From: Desulforudis sp. | Lineage (GTDB): Bacteria > Bacillota > Desulfotomaculia > Desulfotomaculales > Desulforudaceae | DNA length: 10,522 nucleotides | Reading direction: 5' to 3' | Assembly (NCBI GenBank): GCA_014859075.1 | Contig: JACUUW010000307.1 | Span: forward strand, 1-10,522 | In this document: piece by piece, positions 5,607 to 10,522 of the stretch | Position numbering within the stretch: position 1 is the stretch's first letter | Layout: each line of letters starts with the position of its first letter | Position numbers and translations under genes: made by a program | The notes under the pieces: model-generated | The model's input: the letters and a program-made list of their open reading frames with translations, nothing else | The model's database searches: none | What the model was told of the DNA's origin: nothing

Positions 5607-6653
5607 ATGGAACTAAAGGTACCACCAGCCAACCTCCGGCAATTTTGCATGGATCTGCTCGTTGGAGCCCGTGTCCCCCCCACGGACGCCCGGGTGGTGG
5701 CCACCGTCCTGGTGGATGCCAGCCTGGATGGCATCGATACCCACGGCGTCAGCCGCCTGCCGGTTTATTTGAAATGCCTGCAAAATGGAAGGATCAACCC
5801 GGTTCCCGAAATCAAAGTGGCCCGGTCCGCGCCAGCCGCCGCAGTCTTGGACGGCGACCACGGCCTCGGTCAGCTTGTGGCCGTGCGCGCCATGGAACAG
5901 GCCATCACCCTCGCCGCGGAGGCGGGTGTGGGCGTGGTGGCGGTCCGGCACAGCAACCATTTCGGGGCGGCCTCGTACTACTGCAAGATGGCCGTCGCCC
6001 GGAACATGATCGGCCTGGCTTTCTCCAATTCCGCACCTGGCATTCCCCCCTGGGGCGGCCGGCGGGCGTACTTCGGCACGAACCCGGTTGCTTTCGGATT
6101 CCCCGCCGCGAATAGTCCCGTTATGGTGGACATGTCATTGACCAAAGCCGCCCGGGGCAACGTCATCCTGGCCGCCCGGGAAGGAACGCCGATCCCTGCG
6201 GGGTGGGCTCTCGACGCCGCCGGCCGGCCCACCACTGATCCCCGCGAGGCCTTGGCGGGAGCGGTTCTTCCATTCGGCGGACCAAAGGGCTATGCCTTGG
6301 CGCTGGCCGTCGAAGTCCTGTGCGGAGTGCTCAGCGGCGCCGGCTACGGCCCGCGCGTAGGTTGGATCTACGACGACGGCGTGCAGCCGGCCGATGTCGG
6401 CCACTTCTTTATCGCCATCGACATCGCCAGCCTCATGCCTCTGTCGGAATACATATCCCGGATGGAAAGCATGAAAGCCGAAGTCACGGCCGTGCCGGCG
6501 GCGGAAGGTGCCGCGCCTATCCGCCTGCCTGGCGAGCGTCGGCGGGCCGCGGCGGTGTCCCGGAGCCGTGAAGGTATTCCGATGGAGCCGGCCTTATTAA
6601 GCGAATTGAACGAGTTGGCCGTCCGGCTCAACGTTGCGACGCTTATTCATTAG
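5607..6653 (+). CDS. comC: Ldh2/MDH2-family dehydrogenase, probable (R)-sulfolactate dehydrogenase (ComC)
   Basis: 348 residues, the usual size for the family. I chose the ATG at 5607 because GGAAGGTG (5593-5600) precedes it by 6 nt. The ATG at 5547 has no such site and would add 20 residues unlike the family. Family marks are GIDTHGVSRLPVY (42-54, His46 and the substrate-binding Arg50), VRHSNHFGAASYY (113-125, catalytic-type His118), FGTNPVAFGFP (156-166), the VDMSLTKAARG block (174-183), GWALDAAGRPTTDP (199-212) and the glycine-rich GGPKGYALALAVE segment (224-236). These cytosolic NAD(P)-linked enzymes reduce 2-oxo acids such as oxaloacetate, pyruvate or sulfopyruvate. First place in an operon with suyAB and a Tct transporter points to (R)-sulfolactate/sulfopyruvate interconversion, as for ComC in Chromohalobacter salexigens. 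Malate or lactate dehydrogenase is the alternative on sequence alone. Confidence 0.82.
   Translation: MELKVPPANLRQFCMDLLVGARVPPTDARVVATVLVDASLDGIDTHGVSRLPVYLKCLQNGRINPVPEIKVARSAPAAAVLDGDHGLGQLVAVRAMEQAITLAAEAGVGVVAVRHSNHFGAASYYCKMAVARNMIGLAFSNSAPGIPPWGGRRAYFGTNPVAFGFPAANSPVMVDMSLTKAARGNVILAAREGTPIPAGWALDAAGRPTTDPREALAGAVLPFGGPKGYALALAVEVLCGVLSGAGYGPRVGWIYDDGVQPADVGHFFIAIDIASLMPLSEYISRMESMKAEVTAVPAAEGAAPIRLPGERRRAAAVSRSREGIPMEPALLSELNELAVRLNVATLIH
5611..5626 (+). repeat. AACTAAAGGTA repeat, copy 3, inside the comC start
   Basis: AACTAAAGGTACCACC covers comC codons 2-7. It repeats the AACTAAAGGTA of the operator region at 5487-5497, and its GGTACC is self-complementary. It may be a downstream operator, or a chance match within coding sequence. 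Confidence 0.25.
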
Positions 6654-6662
6654 CTGACGGGG

Positions 6663-6761
6663 GTGATAACATCGAGAACGGCACGCAAGCTTGGACTGGG
6701 TGACTTAGAAGCGTTAGTTGATGAGGCCGGAACGCAGCCGCATATCAGAGTACCGAGTTAG
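6663..6761 (+). CDS. Possible 32-residue ORF between comC and suyA
   Basis: A GTG-to-TAG frame directly after comC and in the same frame as it. It encodes a small helical peptide (TARKLGLGDLEALVDEAG in the middle). Its TAG overlaps the AGGAGGGGG ribosome binding site of suyA, the arrangement seen when translation is coupled. The G-run before the GTG is too close to serve as a proper ribosome binding site. It could be a real small protein, a translational coupler or chance. No family is recognised. Confidence 0.25.
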   Translation: MITSRTARKLGLGDLEALVDEAGTQPHIRVPS

Positions 6762-6778
6762 GAGGGGGAGTTAAGACA

Positions 6779-7066
6779 GTGGATAACGGAGTCAGGTTCT
6801 TTGTGCATCACGCACAGGATACTGTCGGCGTCGCGGTCAGCGACATCCAGGCCGGCGAGATCGTGGAAGGCTGGGTGATGGACGAGAATAAAACGGTTAG
6901 GATCACCGCCCTCAGCGACATCCCCCTGGGGCACAAGATCGCCCTGAGCGACATTTCCCCGGGAGACCCGGTAATCAAGTACAACGTTCCGATCTGTCTC
7001 GCCATCAGCGGGATCAAAGCCGGCGAACACGTGCACGTGCACAATGTCAAGAGCGCGAGGTGGTAA
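6779..7066 (+). CDS. suyA: (R)-sulfolactate sulfo-lyase, small SAF-domain subunit (SuyA)
   Basis: 95 residues from a GTG start with a strong GGAGGGGG site about 10 nt upstream. The whole protein is one SAF domain of the UxaA/altronate-dehydratase N-terminal type: the VHHAQDTVGVAV-x-D opening, a central GHKIALSDI-x-PGD-x-VIKYN segment and the closing GEHVHVHNVKSARW, with its characteristic H-x-H-N. In fused UxaA-type enzymes this domain precedes the catalytic part. Here it is a separate subunit, as in SuyAB. With SuyB it eliminates sulfite from (R)-3-sulfolactate in the cytosol, giving pyruvate. It is followed after two nucleotides by suyB, so the two are translationally linked. A two-subunit altronate or other hydroxy-acid dehydratase is the alternative. 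Confidence 0.83.
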   Translation: MDNGVRFFVHHAQDTVGVAVSDIQAGEIVEGWVMDENKTVRITALSDIPLGHKIALSDISPGDPVIKYNVPICLAISGIKAGEHVHVHNVKSARW

Positions 7067-7068
7067 AG

Positions 7069-8226
7069 ATGAAGACGCCGACTTTCTTGGGCTATAGACG
7101 CGAAAACGGTAGAGTGGGAGTCCGTAACCACGTTGCGATCCTCCCCCTGGACGATCTCTCCAACGCCGCTTGCGAGGCCGTCGCCAACAACATCAAGGGC
7201 TGCCTGGCCCTGCCGCACCATTACGGCCGATTGCAGTTCGGCGAGGACCTTGAGCTGTTCTTCCGGACCCTCATCGGGACCGGCAGCAACCCCAACGTGG
7301 CGGCCTGCATTGTCATCGGCATTGAGCCGGCGTGGACCAACATCATTGTCGAAGGGATCGCCGCCACCGGCAAACCCGTGGCCGGCTTCCACATTGAGCG
7401 GCACGGCATCCTGAAGACCGTGGAGACGGCCTCACGCCAGGCCCGGGAGTTCGTCCAGTACAGCACTGAACTCCAGCGACGGCCGTGCACGGTGGATGAA
7501 CTGACGGCATCGGTCAAGTGCGGCGAATCCGACACCACTTCCGGGCTTGCGGCCAACCCCGCCGTCGGCAAGGCGGTGGACAGATTGGTGAACCTGGGCG
7601 CGACGGTGATGTTCGGGGAAACCTCAGAGGTTACCGGCGCCGAGCTGCTGGTTAAGGAACGGGCCGCCACCCCGGAGGTCGGCGAGGCTTTCTATCGGAT
7701 GTGGAGCGATTACAACGACTTCATCATCAGCCAGGGTGTGGATCTGCGCGGCTCCCAGCCCACAAAGGGCAACATCGCCGGCGGCCTGACCACCATCGAG
7801 GAGAAAGCCATGGGCAACATCCAGAAAATCGGCACCAGCCGGTACGTGGGCGTGCTCAGGCCCGCCGAGGCACCCACGGGCAAGGGGTTGTGGTTCATGG
7901 ACACTTCATCGGCGGCGGCGGAGGCGGTGACGCTGTGGGCGGCCGCCGGGGCGGTGGTCCACTTCTTCCCCACCGGCCAAGGCAACATCGTCGGGAACCC
8001 GATCATCCCGGTGATCAAGATGAGTGCCAACCCGGTCACCGTCAGCACCATGTCCGAACACATCGACATCGACCTGAGCGGGATGCTGCGCCGGGAATTC
8101 GACCTGGAAGACGCCGGGGATATGCTGATGGAAATGTTGATTCGCACCGCCAACGGGCGGTTCACCAGCGCCGAGGCCTTGGGTCAGCGGGAGTTTGTAA
8201 TCACCAAGCTTTATCGCAGCGCGTAA
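7069..8226 (+). CDS. suyB: (R)-sulfolactate sulfo-lyase, large subunit (SuyB)
   Basis: 385 residues from the ATG at 7069, with GAGG about 8 nt upstream. The GTG at 7060 would add three residues inside the end of suyA and has no better site. It belongs to the UxaA/GarD C-terminal lyase superfamily: GYRRENGRVGVRNHVAILP (8-26), the IGTG-x-NPNVAA region (69-79), KCGESDTTSG with Cys151 followed by AANP (150-164), FGETSEVTGAE (182-192), KGNIAGGLTTIEEKAMGNIQK (233-253), GKGLWFMDTSSAAAE (271-285), FFPTGQGN-x-x-GNP (299-311) and a C-terminal HIDIDLSGMLRRE (331-343). LPLDDLSNAACEAVANNIKG, GLWFMD-x-SSAAAE and HIDIDLSG are, as far as I recall, closer to SuyB than to altronate dehydratases, which end in NID-x-NAG-like motifs. 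The reaction is (R)-3-sulfolactate to pyruvate plus sulfite. An 82-nt AT-richer gap follows before tctC. Confidence 0.85.
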   Translation: MKTPTFLGYRRENGRVGVRNHVAILPLDDLSNAACEAVANNIKGCLALPHHYGRLQFGEDLELFFRTLIGTGSNPNVAACIVIGIEPAWTNIIVEGIAATGKPVAGFHIERHGILKTVETASRQAREFVQYSTELQRRPCTVDELTASVKCGESDTTSGLAANPAVGKAVDRLVNLGATVMFGETSEVTGAELLVKERAATPEVGEAFYRMWSDYNDFIISQGVDLRGSQPTKGNIAGGLTTIEEKAMGNIQKIGTSRYVGVLRPAEAPTGKGLWFMDTSSAAAEAVTLWAAAGAVVHFFPTGQGNIVGNPIIPVIKMSANPVTVSTMSEHIDIDLSGMLRREFDLEDAGDMLMEMLIRTANGRFTSAEALGQREFVITKLYRSA

Positions 8227-8308
8227 AACCACGCAGATTTGCACAGCTGAAGGTTATCGGATTTGAAAACAGAATATTTAGAGAAATCATAATTTGGAGG
8301 GCGACACC

Positions 8309-9295
8309 ATGAGAAAGCCTTTGGGTATCCTGATAATGGCAGTGTTCCTCCTGGCCCTGATGGCGGGTTGCGGACAGCAACAGGCTCAGGAGCCGACGGA
8401 GACCAAAATCGACTACCCGACCAGGCCGATTACCTACATGATCCCGTTTGACCCGGGCGGCCAGTCCGACCTGGAAGCGCGTCGCCAGCAACCGTTGCTG
8501 CAGGAATTTCTGGGCCAGAAAATCATCATCACCTACAAGGCCGGCGGCGGCGGCGCCGTGGGCTGGACCGAAATGGTAAACCAAAAACCGGATGGTTACT
8601 TCATTGGCGGCATCAACATCCCCCACATTATCCTGCAGCCGCTGTCCCGGGATGACGCCGGTTACAAGACCGAGCAGATTCAACCGGTGGCCATTTTCCA
8701 GGCCACGCCGATCGGCCTGGCCGTGCCCAAGGACAGCCCGTACAACGACCTCGCCAAGTTCATCGCCGCGGCCAAGGCCAAGCCCGGCAGCATCACCATC
8801 GGCGGCTCCGGCACCCATTCCGGGCACCACCTGGCCACGCTCCAGCTCGAAAAGCTGAGCGGCGCCACCTTCGAGTACGTGCCCTTCACGGGCGCCGCCC
8901 CGCAGATGCAGGCCTTCCTGGGCGGCCATGTACAGGCGATCTTCGGCAACTCCAACGACCTGGTTCAGCATCAGGACACCATGAAGATATTGGCCATCGG
9001 CTGTTCCGGCGAGCGCTTCGCGGCCCTGCCGGACGTGCCGACCTTCATCGAACTCGGCTACGACATGACCGCCAGTATCGACCGCGGCGTCGCGGTCCCG
9101 CCGGGCACCGATGAACAGATCGTCAAGATCCTGGAAGAGGCTTTCCTCAAGATCTCCAACAACGAAGCGGTCCAGGAGCAGATGATTAAGGAGGGCTTTG
9201 AGCCCAAGGCCATGGGGGCGGCCGAGTCCGCGGCGTACATCCAGGCCAAGACCGTCGACTACACCGCCATCATGGAAGAACTCGAGGCCAATTAG
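8309..9295 (+). CDS. tctC: TctC/Bug-family solute-binding lipoprotein (sulfolactate uptake, SlcH-like)
   Basis: 328 residues from the ATG at 8309, with TTGGAGGG 7 nt upstream. A type II signal peptide is clear: R-K, a hydrophobic core at 5-19 and the lipobox M-A-G-C with Cys21 as lipidation site, so the protein is tethered outside the membrane as expected in a Gram-positive. The mature part shows TctC/Bug marks: YPTRPITYMIPFDPGGQSD, an AGGGGAVGW loop (carboxylate-contacting region), GSGTHSGHHLA, FEYVPFTGAAPQMQAFLGGHV and ALPDVPTFIELGYDM. The family binds tri- and dicarboxylates and related acids and delivers them to TctAB. Directly after suyAB it corresponds to SlcH of the TTT-type sulfolactate importer. 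Ligand identity is inferred from context. Confidence 0.9.
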   Translation: MRKPLGILIMAVFLLALMAGCGQQQAQEPTETKIDYPTRPITYMIPFDPGGQSDLEARRQQPLLQEFLGQKIIITYKAGGGGAVGWTEMVNQKPDGYFIGGINIPHIILQPLSRDDAGYKTEQIQPVAIFQATPIGLAVPKDSPYNDLAKFIAAAKAKPGSITIGGSGTHSGHHLATLQLEKLSGATFEYVPFTGAAPQMQAFLGGHVQAIFGNSNDLVQHQDTMKILAIGCSGERFAALPDVPTFIELGYDMTASIDRGVAVPPGTDEQIVKILEEAFLKISNNEAVQEQMIKEGFEPKAMGAAESAAYIQAKTVDYTAIMEELEAN

Positions 9296-9326
9296 ACAAC
9301 CCACCAAACCCTGGGCAAGCCTGATG

Positions 9327-9361
9327 CCGGGCTTTCCGGGTCAACTCCCCGGAAAGCCCGG
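9327..9361. promoter_or_regulatory. 14-bp perfect stem-loop between tctC and tctA
   Basis: CCGGGCTTTCCGGG (9327-9340), a 7-nt loop, then CCCGGAAAGCCCGG (9348-9361). The stem is perfect and GC-rich and no T-run follows. It probably stabilises or trims the mRNA 3' of tctC, so that binding protein is made in excess over the membrane subunit. Partial termination is the alternative. Confidence 0.6.
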
Positions 9362-9427
9362 GCGGAGGGCGGGCAGCCGACCGCTCCCGACCAAGTAGTT
9401 CTAATGGTTTGAGAAGGGACGACAACC

Positions 9428-10522
9428 ATGAATGAACATCTGATGGTTGCCCTGGCAAGCGTCTTCGACCCGGCCAACTTCTCCTTCTTGATCCTGGGCG
9501 TGGCCGCGGGCATCATCGTGGGTGCCCTACCCGGCCTGACCGCCACCATGGCCTTGGCCCTGCTGGTCCCCTTCACCTTCACCATGGAACCGGGGATGGC
9601 CCTGATGGTCCTGGGCGGGGTGTACGTGGGGGCGATCTACGGCGGGTGCATCGCCGCCATCCTGGTCAACACGCCGGGGACGCCGTCCGCCATTGCCACG
9701 ACCTTCGACGGCTACCCTCTGACCAGAAAGGGAAAGGCCGAGCACGCCCTGGTGGCCGCTGCCTTCAGTTCCGGCGTGGGCGGCATCTTCGGCGCCATCG
9801 TCCTGCTGCTCCTGACCCCGCGCCTGGCGGAGGTGGCTCTCAAATTCGGACCGCCCGAGTACTTCTGGCTGGCCGTCTTCGGCCTGACCATCATCGCCAC
9901 GCTGTCCACCGGCTCAATGCTCAAAGGCCTGATGGGCGGGGCGTTCGGCGTTCTCCTGAGCACCATCGGCATCGCCCCCATCGGCGGCGATATGCGCTTC
10001 ACCTTTGGGTTTCACCAAATGCAGGCCGGCGTGGAGCTGATCGTGGCGCTGATCGGGTTCTTCTGCATCCCGGAAGTGCTAAAGATGATTGACCGCAAGT
10101 ACAGCCCCCATGACGCCGTCACCTACAAACCCCGTAAGGGCGTGGCGAAGTCCGTGATGCTGGAACTGGTCAAGAAGCCGTTGCTCTTGCTGCGGTCCTC
10201 CACCATCGGCTGCTTCGTGGGCATTGTTCCCGGGGCCGGCGGCAACATCGCCGCCTTGGTCTCCTACAACGAGGCGGTGCGCTTCGCCAAGAATAAGAGT
10301 GCGTTCGGCCAGGGTACCATCGACGGTGTGGCCGCGGCCGAATCGGCCAACAACGCCGAAGTCGGCGGTTCCCTGGTGCCGTTGCTCACCCTGGGCATTC
10401 CCGGCGCCGCGCCGGCGGCGGTCATCCTGGGCGCCCTGATGCTGCAGGGCCTGCGGCCGGGACCGGAATTGTTCACCGTCTTCGGCGGGATTACTTACAC
10501 CTTCCTGATTTCCTTCATCTTA
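9428..10522 (+). CDS. tctA: TctA-family transporter membrane subunit (3' end cut by window edge)
   Basis: 365 codons are open from the ATG at 9428 (AAGGGA about 10 nt upstream) to the window edge. Family members are about 500 residues, so roughly a quarter is missing. It is very hydrophobic with many membrane segments. TctA marks in order are the first helix GVAAGIIVGALPGLTATMAL, YGGCIAAILVNTPGTPSAIA with DGYPL after it, FGPPEYFWLAVFGLTI, a second inverted-repeat PG motif GCFVGIVPGAGGNIAALVSYN, AAESANNAEVGGSLVPLLTLGIPG, and AAVILGALMLQGLRPGP. It forms the ion-coupled channel that takes substrate from the TctC-like binding protein. No tctB-type small subunit lies between tctC and tctA, where 132 nt hold only a hairpin. 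It may follow downstream. Probably SlcG-like in a sulfolactate importer. Confidence 0.9.
   Translation, partial: MNEHLMVALASVFDPANFSFLILGVAAGIIVGALPGLTATMALALLVPFTFTMEPGMALMVLGGVYVGAIYGGCIAAILVNTPGTPSAIATTFDGYPLTRKGKAEHALVAAAFSSGVGGIFGAIVLLLLTPRLAEVALKFGPPEYFWLAVFGLTIIATLSTGSMLKGLMGGAFGVLLSTIGIAPIGGDMRFTFGFHQMQAGVELIVALIGFFCIPEVLKMIDRKYSPHDAVTYKPRKGVAKSVMLELVKKPLLLLRSSTIGCFVGIVPGAGGNIAALVSYNEAVRFAKNKSAFGQGTIDGVAAAESANNAEVGGSLVPLLTLGIPGAAPAAVILGALMLQGLRPGPELFTVFGGITYTFLISFIL

Noticed and set aside
6651..6761. Read-through of the comC TAG (for example as pyrrolysine) into the 32-codon frame
   Set aside because: ComC already ends at the normal family length, the TAG is followed by an ordinary spacer, and no pyrrolysine genes are visible.
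7701..8312. Plus-strand 203-residue frame inside suyB
   Set aside because: It is a shifted-frame shadow of SuyB with H/R/P-rich composition.
8201..9307. Long minus-strand open frame (368 residues) opposite tctC
   Set aside because: It lies antisense to an unmistakable TctC lipoprotein gene, has a low-complexity G/V/D-rich composition typical of GC-rich mirror frames, and matches no family motif.
9327..9361. Classical rho-independent terminator after tctC
   Set aside because: The stem is ideal but no T-run follows on either strand, and tctA continues the same functional unit, so I list it as a processing or dosing hairpin.

Overview
The window looks like a piece of the chromosome of a GC-rich (roughly 60% by eye) anaerobic, probably sulfite/sulfate-reducing Firmicute of the Desulfotomaculum/Pelotomaculum/Desulforudis kind. 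This placement is an inference from three things: a secreted protein with copper-amine-oxidase-type stalk repeats, strong GGAGG ribosome binding sites with GTG/TTG starts, and a desulfonation operon that yields sulfite. No rRNA, tRNA, CRISPR array or insertion sequence was seen.

Left part (1-3310), mixed accessory genes. A secreted stalk-domain/transglutaminase-like protein runs off the left edge on the minus strand. It is divergent from a YkgJ-type cysteine-cluster protein (1222-1905). Next comes a decayed minus-strand stretch that keeps only the first motif of a DnaQ-like 3'-5' exonuclease. Two tandem paralogues of an unrecognised family follow (2253-2675 and 2861-3292), about 70% identical to each other.

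Right part (3314-10522), the main system: a probable 3-sulfolactate uptake and desulfonation locus. On the minus strand lie a FadR/FCD-type GntR regulator and a LarA-family nickel-pincer racemase. Divergent from them, on the plus strand, are an Ldh2-family dehydrogenase (probable ComC, (R)-sulfolactate dehydrogenase), SuyA and SuyB ((R)-sulfolactate sulfo-lyase), a TctC-type solute-binding lipoprotein and a TctA-type membrane subunit that runs off the right edge. The content resembles the characterised Chromohalobacter salexigens sulfolactate cluster (SuyR, SlcHFG, SlcC, ComC, SuyAB). The (S)-specific dehydrogenase SlcC is not visible and a LarA-type racemase sits in the locus instead.

Working model (inference): sulfolactate enters through the tripartite tricarboxylate-type transporter. 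LarA and/or ComC bring the stereoisomers to the (R) form, and SuyAB splits that into pyruvate (carbon and electrons) and sulfite (usable as electron acceptor). The shared gntR/comC control region holds two consensus-like promoters that face each other. A GGTAATACC palindrome lies between the two predicted start sites, which suggests one regulator controls both arms.
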